A DNA stretch of 64,000 bases from Flavobacterium fluvii (GTDB taxonomy: Bacteria > Bacteroidota > Bacteroidia > Flavobacteriales > Flavobacteriaceae), in contig NZ_FQWB01000004.1 in assembly GCF_900129545.1 (NCBI RefSeq), positions 351,098-415,097 of the forward strand, given 5' to 3'. Made by a program: the position numbers and the translations under genes. Below are positions 54,401 to 63,114 of this stretch, in pieces. The notes beneath the pieces are model-generated. The model did no database searches. It saw nothing but the letters and a program-made list of their open reading frames with translations, and was not told where the DNA came from. The stretch's first letter is position 1; each line of letters begins with the position of its first letter.

Positions 54401-55793
54401 ATTGCTGAGATTAGTCAATCAAGTCTTGGACTATCGTAAATTTCAAGATGTAAACATCAAGGTTTCTGAAATAAATATTACGGAATTTGTTAGAGACATT
54501 TATAATGATTTTCTTGAAATAGCCAAAGAACAAGGCATCCAATTTACTTTTGATGAAGAAGTTGGCAATACCAAAATATGGGCCGATCGAAATGGATTGG
54601 AAAAGATTCTCATGAACCTGTTGTCCAATGCTTTTAAATACACTCCAAAAGGAAAGGCTATTGCCGTAAGCATCACAAAAAACGAAAAACAAATAGGAAT
54701 CCATATCAGCGATGAAGGAATAGGAATTGCCAAAGAAAAACATAACAAGATTTTCACAAGATTTGTTTCCTTCAATGATAAAAGAAGTAATCCAAGTACC
54801 GGTATTGGACTATCATTGGTCAAAGAACTGGTTGAAAAACACAAGGCTAAATTGGATTTAACGAGCGAACCCGACAAAGGCAGCACTTTTTCGGTTTACT
54901 TCAACCTTGGAAAAGAACATTTTTCCGATGATGTAGATTTTGAACTAGAAGAAAGGGAACAAGAATCTGAAAAAAATATTGAAATAACACAAAAAGCACC
55001 CTCAAAAAAAGACAAGGGGCAAATTAAAATCTTGGTTATTGAAGACGATGTCAAATTAAGAACCTTCATAAAAAACCTTCTTGAAGACGATTATCAAGTT
55101 TTGGAAGCCGATAATGGAGAAATGGGCTATCAATTAACCATTGAAGAAAACCCTGATTTCGTCATTAGTGACATCATGATGCCCAAAATGAACGGGGTTG
55201 ACCTTTTGAAAAAAATCAGGAACAATGTCGAGACCAGCCATGTTCCGGTTATTTTACTCACGGCAAAAACCAATATTGAAAGCAAACTGGAAGGCTTGAC
55301 TTATGGAGCAGACGATTACATAACGAAACCTTTTAGCGTTTCTTATTTTAAGGCCCGAATAGAAAACCTGCTCCATCAGAGAAAACGACTGCAGGATATT
55401 TTTGGTTCCAGTGAAAACAACGTGATTAACGATTTCAACCCTAAACCACATTTAATCACGGATCAGGACGAAGAAATAATGAAGGAAGTGATGAAAATTA
55501 TCGAGAAAAACATGGATAACAACAATTTTTCGGTAGAAGACTTGGGGGCATTGGTTGGACTCAATCGAACTACTTTCTTCTACAAAATCAAAAGCCTTAC
55601 CGGTCATTCCCCGGTTGAATTCATAAGGGATATTAGGCTAAAACGAGCAGAACAATTAATAATGGACAGTCAACTACTCATAAAAGAAATTGCTTATATG
55701 ACCGGCTTTTCAGACATGAAATATTTTAGCAAATCCTTCAAAAATAAATATGAAGTAACTCCATTGGAATATCGTAAACAAAATAAACAGTAA
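51414..55793 (+). CDS. Hybrid two-component system regulator of the pectin PUL
   Basis: The 1459-residue protein combines sensing and gene control. It has a signal peptide (about 1-23), periplasmic two-bladed-type propeller repeats (QDKKGFIWLATYNGISKYDG, DSQSNVWIGTRGDGLYKL, DKKNQIWIGTLDGVNLV in pieces), and a Y_Y_Y domain (about 810-885: YKLDGFDKNWNYI). A membrane helix lies at about 905-928. DHp has ISHEIRTPLTL (His957), and ATPase boxes NLLSNAFKYT, DEGIGIA and GIGLSLVK follow. The receiver has ISDIMMPKMNG (Asp1253), and the AraC-type HTH (about 1350-1459) ends EVTPLEYRKQ. Such regulators sense a sugar oligomer and switch on the neighbouring PUL. Confidence 0.96.
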   Translation: MKLLTKHYLLFFMALQPLMGIRAQQNYSYEHYLVENGLPHNIINQIIQDKKGFIWLATYNGISKYDGYSFKNYKPTSSDKVFIKNKRINQIVEDSNGRIWFKTNSDKSNTYCFNPETETFWSTDLMSNSSKEGFALSKIKINRSGFVWLLSKDQGCILVTDLLFSTKIYNKKHKNLNASSVYAIYEDYKQNSWLLTNNGITLVKKNNLDKTINYFTNQDHQKKSFYAAVELGDEIWFGGSNGIIAKYSKENQTFKTQKLELNSNIISLEKLNEDTILAITDHQGFCTINIYNGNIQIYNSKSFPQLKTTNLIPITITKNNQFWFVNNNEKGIYLFDFLVQKLFYFNTNYQNTEKNTVLTRAQVVTNKKGEIWVQPNGGNFSKYDPIKHQLTPFTPPPLSRFGNFTNNFNSSFFDRQGNLWYSYQTSGLIKVVFSDNNFKTLQINSNPLQSTVKGVRCIRQTKDGNIWVSTKQKQIIVLDKNLNKIGCLSPSGQLKENAIWNKAGYSIIEDSQSNVWIGTRGDGLYKLIPQNKPFTYKVINFKNEASNPYSLTNDDIYSVFQDKKNQIWIGTLDGVNLVAPNASGTTRFISYKNEWKTYPIENFNKIRCIKQSHEGLMYVGTTNGLLAFNPDNITKGSSKIKSYESTTNLHQGLTSNDIIDLCITNKKDIFIATADGGINKVVKKDAFGFPITFKNYNRQNGLPSENILSLLEDVDGNIWVTSDNNLTRFNTSKEFFEVYPEIKWITNGLNFSEATRFSLNSNELLFGYADGLLHFYPDQIKTNNSAPYLAFTNFKLLNQKNAENKEPNISSSIDNSKNLILKHNQNFFTIEFAALDYKNPSNIKYAYKLDGFDKNWNYIQNQRTAIYTNVPKGDYVFRVKSTNSQGIWAMNERRLPITIKPSIWNTTLFHILYAITIAAILLLINYTLNTIYRLKTNVKLEKQMSDMKQKFFIDISHEIRTPLTLITAPIEYLINDNRTPESVKDQLSYIAQSSNRLLRLVNQVLDYRKFQDVNIKVSEINITEFVRDIYNDFLEIAKEQGIQFTFDEEVGNTKIWADRNGLEKILMNLLSNAFKYTPKGKAIAVSITKNEKQIGIHISDEGIGIAKEKHNKIFTRFVSFNDKRSNPSTGIGLSLVKELVEKHKAKLDLTSEPDKGSTFSVYFNLGKEHFSDDVDFELEEREQESEKNIEITQKAPSKKDKGQIKILVIEDDVKLRTFIKNLLEDDYQVLEADNGEMGYQLTIEENPDFVISDIMMPKMNGVDLLKKIRNNVETSHVPVILLTAKTNIESKLEGLTYGADDYITKPFSVSYFKARIENLLHQRKRLQDIFGSSENNVINDFNPKPHLITDQDEEIMKEVMKIIEKNMDNNNFSVEDLGALVGLNRTTFFYKIKSLTGHSPVEFIRDIRLKRAEQLIMDSQLLIKEIAYMTGFSDMKYFSKSFKNKYEVTPLEYRKQNKQ

Positions 55794-55868
55794 TAGAGCA
55801 TAATTCCTGGCAGAAAACAAAATAACATTATAACTGATAAGGTGTAAATGATTTTTTAACAAATAGAT

Positions 55869-56669
55869 ATGGATTTAAGATTAAAAGACAAAGTGGTGGT
55901 CGTGTCAGGTTCCGCTGGCAAAGAAGGAAGCATTGGGGAAACCATCATCAAGCGATTGGCAGATGAAGGCGCCATACCGGCACTTATTGACAGAAACAGC
56001 AGAGGGTTTGGCTATGCGGAAGAACTCCAAAAGAGAGGAATCGACGCATTGTTTGTCCAAACAGACGTAACCAATCCAGAGGCAATGGAAAATGCCGTAA
56101 AAAAAATTGTGAAAAAATACGGAAGAATCGATGCAGTCATCAACAATGTAGGCGTAAATGACGGCGCCGGTTTGGAATCAAGCTATGAAGAATTTATGAA
56201 TTCTTTGAAACTGAATATGGTAAGCTATTTTTTATTGACCAAATATGCACTTCCCTATCTAAAAGAATCAAAAGGAAATATCCTGAACATAGGTTCCAAA
56301 GTGGCTTTAACAGGACAAGGAAGAACTTCAGGCTACGCAGCTGCAAAAGGTGGAGTTCTTGGGTTGACCAGAGAATGGGCAGTGGATTTGATTCAATATG
56401 GGATTCGCTCCAATGCCATTATAATTGCCGAAAGTTATACTCCGGCATACGAAGATTGGATTAAAACGTTGACGGATGGCGAAACAGTTTTAAAAAAAAT
56501 CAATAAAAGCATTCCATTTGAAGGAAGAATGACAAAAACAAAAGAAATAGCAGATTCTGCACTTTTTATTATTTCAGAGCGTTCTTCGCACACTACAGGA
56601 CAATTTATTTTTGTTGATGGAGGATACGTTCACTTAGACCGAGCTTTAATCAATGATATAAATCCATAA
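55869..56669 (+). CDS. L-fucose-dehydrogenase-like SDR oxidoreductase
   Basis: The 266-residue SDR has the catalytic set NNVGVNDG, NIGSKVALTGQG (Ser) and GYAAAKGG (Tyr and Lys). Its nucleotide-binding motif reads SGSAGKEGSIG, two residues longer than the usual TGxxxGIG. It resembles FucX/L-fucose-dehydrogenase types, which oxidise the sugar C1 with NAD(P). The gene lies 75 bp after the hybrid regulator, in the same orientation. A paralogue lies at 63115-63894. Confidence 0.8.
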   Translation: MDLRLKDKVVVVSGSAGKEGSIGETIIKRLADEGAIPALIDRNSRGFGYAEELQKRGIDALFVQTDVTNPEAMENAVKKIVKKYGRIDAVINNVGVNDGAGLESSYEEFMNSLKLNMVSYFLLTKYALPYLKESKGNILNIGSKVALTGQGRTSGYAAAKGGVLGLTREWAVDLIQYGIRSNAIIIAESYTPAYEDWIKTLTDGETVLKKINKSIPFEGRMTKTKEIADSALFIISERSSHTTGQFIFVDGGYVHLDRALINDINP

Positions 56670-56820
56670 AATTTATAGTACAGAAACAGTAAAGGTAAAG
56701 TACCTGTAACAATGAGCCTACTGCTTACTAAAAAACTAGAACTGAAACTGATTTTTCTGGTTGTGGATTTTTTTTGATCCATTTTTTTTCGAAAACCAAA
56801 ATATAAGATATAAGGTAATG

Positions 56821-58075
56821 TACTGAAAAATGGTTGGTGGATTTTACAAAAATAAGTTGTAATATGTCCATATTAATCTCAAGAGGAAATATGCTCTGGT
56901 GGAGACCAACATATCAGCAATAAGATTAATGCAATATGGTAAAATGGGTAGTTCAATTTTGGACTACCTTTTTTCATTTTACCAGTTTGCTTTATGGCTA
57001 AAAAAAACTCACTTCTCGTTGGTCAAAAAGACATACCATTTTATAAAATTCATTCTATTTTTAGTTGTCAAACCGCGATGGATATCCAGGTGATTTTTAA
57101 GATGACTAAAATAGCCGTCAATTCCATTTGTGGTTTTGGGAATGTTTGAATTTTGCAGGTAGTGAAACATATTGGGCAAGGCACTTTTTATGGTAGAATA
57201 AGAGCGTCTGAGTAATTTATGAGTGTACCAATACCGGTCAGTTTCCTGATTAAATGTTTTCTCGTTGATATATTCTTTATGTCTGGAGAACCACTGGTTA
57301 AATTCCTGTATCCAAAAAGTTTTATCATTTTCCGTCTTGATTTTCAAGAGCATTAAAACCAAACTTCTTAATTCTTGTCCAGCAATATGTTTTGGAAATC
57401 TAGTGAGCCAGATTAGGCACATTCTTTGAATATGAACCAGACAACGTTGTACTTTTGCGTCCGGAACAGCCTTTTTTATCGCTTTTAAAATACTCTTGTG
57501 CCCATCAGTTGTAACACTTTCGATTTGGATTCCCAATTTAATGAGGTTCTCTAAATCTTCTTTCATTTCAAAATAATCTTCCTTGTCCGTGAAGCGTATA
57601 AGTTGGGTGTAACCATCAAAATCATCTTGATAGCACACCAAGCAAAACTTCTCGAAATAGGTAGCGTCCATTCGTAGATTGACATTGTTTCTTTGAATGA
57701 TTTTTACTTTTGTAGCTTGTTCTAAAATAGCATAAAAAGTCCTTTGAAGGGTGTCTTTTGAGTAACCACTGTCCCGAGTTAACGTTTTGTATGTATGGCG
57801 TTCCAAAATCCATTTTTTGAACCAAACGAATCTGTTTTTTAATCGTTGTTCCGGTCGATTTTGAGTAAACAATAAACCACAGTTTTTACACTTAAAACGT
57901 TGCTTATTTTCTCTTGTTCCCCACTTAATGACATCCAAACTTTTACATCCCCAGCAGCGCTTTTTTTTGAGTTTTCCATATACTAAAAAAGTTTTATGAA
58001 ACGAATTTCATAAAACTTCTCGTAAGACCATATAGTTAAAGGCTTTCAAAGGTTTTTACCAACCATTTTTCAGTA
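56821..58075 (-). mobile_element. Insertion sequence with MULE/IS256-like transposase
   Basis: The 1255-bp element has terminal inverted repeats: TACTGAAAAATGGTTGGT at the left (56821-56838) and its complement, ACCAACCATTTTTCAGTA, at the right (58058-58075). No target-site duplication is apparent. A hairpin with a T-run at 56939-56976 (GTAAAATGGGTAGTTC then GGACTACCTTTTTTCATTTTAC in pieces) lies inside the left end. A second hairpin, AAGTTTTATGAAA/TTTCATAAAACTT (57989-58018), precedes the transposase. Such hairpins shield a transposase from outside transcription. It separates the fucose genes on either side. Confidence 0.85.
57009..57938 (-). CDS. DDE transposase, start in a mismatched frame
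   Basis: The frame encodes a 309-residue transposase from a TTG codon. It has a zinc-type FKCKNCGLLF, a helical DNA-binding region (YKTLTRDSGYSKDTLQR), then MDATYFEK (Asp), ESVTTDGHKSI (Asp), the CxxH-type RCLVHIQRM and a C-terminal TTNGIDGYFSHLKNH. The best ATG (57979) lies in another frame. Reading that frame through an A8 tract, with one additional A or a -1 shift, would give KKKRCWGCKSLDVIKW, which completes a CxxC-CxxC zinc ribbon. Either slippage or a decayed start is possible. The third acidic residue (Asp rather than Glu) is unconfirmed. Confidence 0.75.
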   Translation of the reverse strand: MDVIKWGTRENKQRFKCKNCGLLFTQNRPEQRLKNRFVWFKKWILERHTYKTLTRDSGYSKDTLQRTFYAILEQATKVKIIQRNNVNLRMDATYFEKFCLVCYQDDFDGYTQLIRFTDKEDYFEMKEDLENLIKLGIQIESVTTDGHKSILKAIKKAVPDAKVQRCLVHIQRMCLIWLTRFPKHIAGQELRSLVLMLLKIKTENDKTFWIQEFNQWFSRHKEYINEKTFNQETDRYWYTHKLLRRSYSTIKSALPNMFHYLQNSNIPKTTNGIDGYFSHLKNHLDIHRGLTTKNRMNFIKWYVFLTNEK

Positions 58076-58167
58076 TTATGCCTAAAATTTTGATTTATCA
58101 TAAAATGTCAAGCCTATAATTGATCCGAGTTCGGTTCATGTGCTATTTTTTTCATCAAATTTGAACT

Positions 58168-59022
58168 TTACTTGGTGTATGCTACAGCAATTTGCTTGCT
58201 GTTTCCCAAACCATCCATTCCTAATTCGATAACATCTCCTGCTTTAATGTAAATAGGATCTGGTTTAATTCCTAAACCAACACCCGGAGGTGTTCCTGTA
58301 CTGATGATATCACCAGGAAGCAATGTCATGAACTGACTTAAATAATGTACTAAAAATGGAATTTTAAAAACTAAATTTGAAGTATTGCTGTTTTGGAATT
58401 TTTTTCCGTTTACCGTTAACCACATTGGTATATTATTGACATCTGCAATTTCATCCTGTGTAGCCAAAAATGGGCCAAGAGGCGCAAATGTATCACATCC
58501 TTTCCCTTTTGCCCATTGTCCTCCGCGTTCAATTTGAAAAGCTCTTTCGCTGTAATCATTAAGTAATGCGTAACCCGCAACATAGTCTAATGCTTCAGAT
58601 TCTTCAACATAACTTGCTTTTTTGCCAACCACAAATGCCAACTCAATTTCCCAGTCTGTTTTTTCACTGTTTTTTGGAATAATCAAATCATCATTTGGTC
58701 CGCATAATGAAGTAGTCGATTTAAAAAAGATAATTGGCTCTGTCGGAATTGGCGCATTAGTTTCGACGCAATGATCGACATAATTTAATCCGATACATAT
58801 TATTTTTGAAGGTCTTGCAACCGGAGAACCTAAACGTACATCAGCATCAACTTCTGGTAAAACAGGATTACTGTCTAAAGCCTTCTTTAATTTTTCCAGT
58901 CCATTTTCTTCAAAGAAAACCTCATTATAATCCGTTACAATTGAAGATACATCAAATCTCTTTTCTCCAATTAAAATACCTGGTTTCTCTTTCCCCGCTT
59001 CTCCAAATCGTATTAGTTTCAT
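58168..59022 (-). CDS. FAH-family hydrolase (putative 2,4-diketo-3-deoxy-sugar-acid hydrolase)
   Basis: The 284-residue protein is a fumarylacetoacetate-hydrolase-family enzyme: ICIGLNYVDHCVE, FFKSTTSLCGPND, the metal-binding Glu pair in TDWEIELAFVVGKKA, and GYALLNDYSERAFQ (Asp ligand). The end GTPPGVGLG, IKAGDVIELGMDGLG is typical. In the oxidative L-fucose pathway such an enzyme splits 2,4-diketo-3-deoxy-L-fuconate into pyruvate and lactate. The neighbours support this role, though the substrate could be another deoxysugar acid. Confidence 0.85.
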   Translation of the reverse strand: MKLIRFGEAGKEKPGILIGEKRFDVSSIVTDYNEVFFEENGLEKLKKALDSNPVLPEVDADVRLGSPVARPSKIICIGLNYVDHCVETNAPIPTEPIIFFKSTTSLCGPNDDLIIPKNSEKTDWEIELAFVVGKKASYVEESEALDYVAGYALLNDYSERAFQIERGGQWAKGKGCDTFAPLGPFLATQDEIADVNNIPMWLTVNGKKFQNSNTSNLVFKIPFLVHYLSQFMTLLPGDIISTGTPPGVGLGIKPDPIYIKAGDVIELGMDGLGNSKQIAVAYTK

Positions 59023-59107
59023 TTTTATTACTTTTATTATATTATACTTTTTTTATTTTATAAAAAATATAGCCTCCTGTTAAACAAACACCACAATCAC
59101 CAATCAT

Positions 59108-59226
59108 TCAATTAAATAAATCGTAGCACTTCTTGCACCGTGAGCTCCTATTACCAATGATTGTTCAATAACTGCATTTTCAACAACATCCCCTAATTCT
59201 TTGACAGCATTAATGACGAAATTTCA
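59108..59226 (-). pseudogene. Orphan 3' end of a gene between the FAH and SDR genes
   Basis: An open frame with no start, about 37 codons, reads INAVKELGDVVENAVI then EQSLVIGAHGARSATIYLIE and stops at 59108-59110. The composition is protein-like, and upstream is a stop. It is probably the end of a lost pathway gene. I cannot assign the family. It may be an orphan of a dehydrogenase or epimerase replaced by rearrangement. Confidence 0.45.
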
Positions 59227-59268
59227 GTTTATTCTATTAAAAATTAACTGGTTTTTCACCATTATAAA

Positions 59269-60033
59269 TTAGTTATTTAATTTAATAAAACCACCATCAA
59301 TTGGATAATCACAACCTGTAACAAAACCAGATTCGTCACTGCATAAAAACAAGGCTAATGCTGCAATTTCATCAGGTTTGCCCATACGTCCTATTGGCTG
59401 CGATTGTGATAATTTTTCGAACATTTCAGCTTCTTTTCCGGCGTAATTTTTCGAAATAAAACCATCCACAAAAGGGGTATGAACCCTTGCCGGAGAAATA
59501 GAATTACAACGAATATTTTCTCCTATATAATCTTTTGCAACAGATAAAGTCATGGCCATAACGGCGCCCTTAGCTGTAGAATATGCAAATCGATCCGGAA
59601 TTCCAACCCAGGCAGCAATTGATGCCATGTTAACAATTACACCACCATTCGAAAGTCGGAATTGTGGTATTGCAGCATGCAAACAATTGTACACCCCCTT
59701 TACATTCACATTCATAATTCTGTCAAAATCAGCTTCAGGTGTGGTATCAACTTTTCCTACGTGAGCAATTCCAGCGTTGTTTACCAGAATATTAATATTC
59801 CCGATTTTTTCGAATGTCGCCAATACCTCTTGATGATTGGCCACATTACAGGCATGCGAAAACACTTTTCCCCCATCTGCCTTTATTTCGTCAACGGCCA
59901 TTTTCGCGCTTTCTTCTGTTAATTCTATAATATGTACTTCAGCTCCCTGTTTTGCAAATAAAGCCGAAATAGCCATCCCAATTCCACTGCCACCACCGGT
60001 AACAACAGCTTTTTTGTTTTGTAATGAAAACAT
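59269..60033 (-). CDS. SDR oxidoreductase, putative 2-keto-3-deoxy-L-fuconate dehydrogenase
   Basis: The 254-residue SDR has TGGGSGIG (nucleotide binding), NNAGIAHVG, NMASIAAWVG (Ser) and AYSTAKGAV (Tyr-xxx-Lys), and the end DESGFVTGCDYPIDGG. This matches dehydrogenases acting on 2-keto-3-deoxy-sugar acids. In the L-fucose pathway this step makes 2,4-diketo-3-deoxy-L-fuconate for the FAH-family enzyme. The dehydratase lies 20 bp upstream on the same strand. The exact substrate is inferred from context. Confidence 0.8.
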   Translation of the reverse strand: MFSLQNKKAVVTGGGSGIGMAISALFAKQGAEVHIIELTEESAKMAVDEIKADGGKVFSHACNVANHQEVLATFEKIGNINILVNNAGIAHVGKVDTTPEADFDRIMNVNVKGVYNCLHAAIPQFRLSNGGVIVNMASIAAWVGIPDRFAYSTAKGAVMAMTLSVAKDYIGENIRCNSISPARVHTPFVDGFISKNYAGKEAEMFEKLSQSQPIGRMGKPDEIAALALFLCSDESGFVTGCDYPIDGGFIKLNN

Positions 60034-60053
60034 ATATTTTTAAAATTTTTAAT

Positions 60054-61709
60054 TTATAAAGAGACTCCACGTTTCCACGGAATAAAATCATCTTGGTTTA
60101 ATAAGACAGCCTTCGGAATAATTTCACCACTTGCTGCTTTAATGCAATATTCCAGAATATCTTCTCCCATTTCCTCAATGGTTTTTTCACCGCGAATTAT
60201 TGGACCACAATCGATATCAATGATATCACTCATTTTTTTGGCCAAAATCGAATTCGTAGCTACTTTAATAACCGGACAAACCGGATTACCTGTTGGAGTT
60301 CCCAATCCAGTTGTAAAAAGTATTAAGGTTGCTCCGGATGCCGCTTTACCGGTTGTTGCCTCGACGTCATTTCCTGGCGTGCAAACCAAACTTAAGCCCG
60401 CTTTTATAGCTGGCTCTGTATAATCCAAAACATCGACCACAGGCGCTGTTCCGCCTTTTTTGGCGGCACCGGCACTTTTTATGGCGTCGGTTATTAGTCC
60501 GTCTTTAATATTTCCCGGCGATGGATTCATGTGAAAACCCGAGCCCACTTTATGTGCCAAGGCATCATAAGACTGCATTAAATCAATGAATTTTTTTGCT
60601 GCCGTTTCAGTTGTACAACGATCGATAAGATTCTGTTCTACACCACATAATTCCGGGAATTCTGCCAACAATACTTTAGCTCCCAAAGCCACTAACAAAT
60701 CAGAAGTGTAACCCACGGCAGGATTAGCCGAAACTCCACTAAAGCCATCACTTCCACCACATTTTACTCCAATGCAGAGTTCGCTTAATGGGGCTTCAGT
60801 TCTTTCACATTGATTGATTTCTATTAAACCTTCAAACGTTTTTTTGATAGCATCGGCAACCAATTGTTCTTCACTAACCGCTTGCTGTTGCTCAAAAACA
60901 AACAGCGGTTTATCAAAAGATGGGTTTTGCTTTTTAACATCATTTACAAAATCCTGAACTTGCAAATGCTGACAGCCTAAACTAAGTACTGTAATACCTG
61001 CTACATTCGGATGATTCACATACGAAGCCAATAAAGCACTCAAAGTAGATGCATCCTGGCGCGTACCCCCGCAACCTCCCTGATGGTTTAAAAATTTAAT
61101 ACCATCTACATTTTTAAAAATTTTGTTGGTATTTTGTTCCGGTGCCAATTGTATATCAATTGCGTCCAGACTCTCTCCTTTTTTATAGGCCTCAAGTAAT
61201 TGATGCGTATATTGAGTGTACTTATCACCTACTGAATACCCCAATTCATTATGCAAGGCTTCTTTAATTACATCCAAATTTCGGTTTTCACAAAAAACAG
61301 TTGGTACAAATAACCAATAATTAGCAGTTCCAAAACGGCCGTCCTTTCTTTTATACCCCTTAAAAGTCCTGTTTTTGTATTTTGAAACATCTGGAGCCTG
61401 CCATACAAAATCAACCTTGCGATACTGGTAAGGTTCTGCTGCGTGTTTCAAATTATCTGTTGTCATTAAGCTTCCTTTGGCAACATCATATTGAACTTTT
61501 CCAACCAAAACACCATACATGATTACCTCAGATCCTGCTTTCAAATCTGCTGTATAAAATTTATGCTTCGCCTTAATTGTGTCCTGAAGAATATATGACT
61601 CTTTTTCAAAAGTTATGTTTTCTCCTTTTTCCAAATCCACTAATGCAACCAGAACATTATCTTCCGGATGCATTTTTATAACTGGTCTTTTAACTATATT
61701 TTCTAACAT
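60054..61709 (-). CDS. UxaA-family (altronate/sugar-acid) dehydratase
   Basis: The 551-residue protein has an N-terminal SAF domain (about 1-95: MHPEDNVLVALVDLEKGENI in pieces) and a UxaA C-terminal domain, with NHQGGCGGTRQDAS, VLSLGCQHLQ, GVKCGGSDGFSGVSANPAVG, ELCGVEQNLI and GNPVCPVIKVATN. The conserved Cys residues fit the family. Family members dehydrate D-altronate. In Campylobacter jejuni a split uxaA lies in the fucose cluster, so here it probably acts as an L-fuconate dehydratase. It lies 12 bp after fucP-type permease. Confidence 0.85.
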   Translation of the reverse strand: MLENIVKRPVIKMHPEDNVLVALVDLEKGENITFEKESYILQDTIKAKHKFYTADLKAGSEVIMYGVLVGKVQYDVAKGSLMTTDNLKHAAEPYQYRKVDFVWQAPDVSKYKNRTFKGYKRKDGRFGTANYWLFVPTVFCENRNLDVIKEALHNELGYSVGDKYTQYTHQLLEAYKKGESLDAIDIQLAPEQNTNKIFKNVDGIKFLNHQGGCGGTRQDASTLSALLASYVNHPNVAGITVLSLGCQHLQVQDFVNDVKKQNPSFDKPLFVFEQQQAVSEEQLVADAIKKTFEGLIEINQCERTEAPLSELCIGVKCGGSDGFSGVSANPAVGYTSDLLVALGAKVLLAEFPELCGVEQNLIDRCTTETAAKKFIDLMQSYDALAHKVGSGFHMNPSPGNIKDGLITDAIKSAGAAKKGGTAPVVDVLDYTEPAIKAGLSLVCTPGNDVEATTGKAASGATLILFTTGLGTPTGNPVCPVIKVATNSILAKKMSDIIDIDCGPIIRGEKTIEEMGEDILEYCIKAASGEIIPKAVLLNQDDFIPWKRGVSL

Positions 61710-61720
61710 ATTTATCGAAT

Positions 61721-63010
61721 TTATGCTTCATTTGTTTTATGTCCGTTAAATGCAAATAATAGTATCACTGAAAAACAAATCAGCGGAACTATGTAACCTT
61801 TTTGGATGCTTCCTGTAGCGTCTGAAATCAATCCTAAAACCGGAGGAAGTAAAGCGCCTCCGACTATAGACATCACTATTAATGAGGATCCTATCTTGGT
61901 ATTATGACCTAATCCATCTATTCCCATTGAAAAAATAGTTGGGAACATGATGCTCATAAAAAATGCAATTGCTATTAAAGCATAAACCACCAACATTCCT
62001 GTTCCGAAAATGGCTACTACTGATAACAAAATGGCGATGATTGAATAAATAATCAATAATATTCTTGGTTGGATATATTGCATGAAGAATGTTCCTGCAA
62101 AACGTCCCAACATAAAAGTTAAACCAAAAAAGCCTAAATATTTGGCTGCGGTATCTTCGTCCAAACCTGCAGAAGTTGTTGCCATTTTAATAAAAAAACT
62201 AGCCACACAAACTTGTGCTCCCACATAAAAAAATTGAGCCAAAATACCCCAACGCAAACGCATTGATTTTAATGCTCCAACAAAACTTGCTCCATCTGCT
62301 CCTTCTTTATCTTCGTCTTTTACATCAGGCATATGGGTAAAATAAAAAACTACAGCTACTGATAAAATAATCAGTCCTAAAATCAGGTATGGCATTTTTA
62401 CACTTGCTGCCTCTTCCAAAACATGGGCATGTAACGCTGCAGGAGCCATTGCATCCATTTCAGCCTGGCTTAAGTTTTTTCCGGATAAGATCATCGGTCC
62501 AATATAAGCCGGAGCAATAAAAGCTGCCAATCCGTTAAAAGATTGAGAAAAATTCAATCTTTTTGTAGCCGTTTCCGATGGCCCCAAGATTGTCACGTAA
62601 GGATTGGCTGCTGTTTCCAAAAACGTAAGTCCACAAGCGATAATAAACAAAGCCCCAAAAAAATAAATATATTGTAGTGAGTTGGCGGCTGGCACAAACA
62701 AAATTGAGCCAATCCCAAACAAGATCAACCCTAGCATTATTCCCGATTTATAACCGTATTTCCTCATGATATAACCCGCTGGCAAAGCCATTACAAAATA
62801 GGCTATGAAGACTGAAGAGTCGATCAAAGAAGATTCTAAATCGGTAAGATTAAATGCTTTCCTTAAATGTGGAATAAGTATTGGATCTAAATTGTGAACA
62901 AATCCCCAGAAAAAAAACAAACTGGTTACCAGTATAAAAGGGATCAGCCATTTTTTATTTTCCCTTGAACTAACATTCTTTTCAACATCTATTTGAGTTA
63001 TTAATGCCAT
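61721..63010 (-). CDS. fucP: FucP-type L-fucose:proton symporter (MFS)
   Basis: The 429-residue protein has 12 predicted membrane helices. FucP-like motifs include FFFWGFVHNLDPILIPHLRK (in pieces, with the acidic Asp), DSSVFIAYFVMALPAGYIM, and TFLETAANPYVTILGP (with Glu). The two acidic residues correspond to those that matter for proton coupling in E. coli FucP. It is also related to galacturonate-type carriers. It starts about 105 bp before the SDR gene (63115) stop. Confidence 0.88.
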   Translation of the reverse strand: MALITQIDVEKNVSSRENKKWLIPFILVTSLFFFWGFVHNLDPILIPHLRKAFNLTDLESSLIDSSVFIAYFVMALPAGYIMRKYGYKSGIMLGLILFGIGSILFVPAANSLQYIYFFGALFIIACGLTFLETAANPYVTILGPSETATKRLNFSQSFNGLAAFIAPAYIGPMILSGKNLSQAEMDAMAPAALHAHVLEEAASVKMPYLILGLIILSVAVVFYFTHMPDVKDEDKEGADGASFVGALKSMRLRWGILAQFFYVGAQVCVASFFIKMATTSAGLDEDTAAKYLGFFGLTFMLGRFAGTFFMQYIQPRILLIIYSIIAILLSVVAIFGTGMLVVYALIAIAFFMSIMFPTIFSMGIDGLGHNTKIGSSLIVMSIVGGALLPPVLGLISDATGSIQKGYIVPLICFSVILLFAFNGHKTNEA

Positions 63011-63114
63011 ACGTTTTTTATTAAATTTATACGTTTTTAGAAAACTAAAATTATAATACCTGCGGTATTTTAATTAATTCAATATTGTCCTTATTTAATC
63101 AGTAATTATCTTTT

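Noticed and set aside
56812..58085. A target-site duplication flanking the insertion sequence
   Set aside because: Flanks AAGGTAATG and TTATGCCTA do not match at any tested length, so none is claimed.
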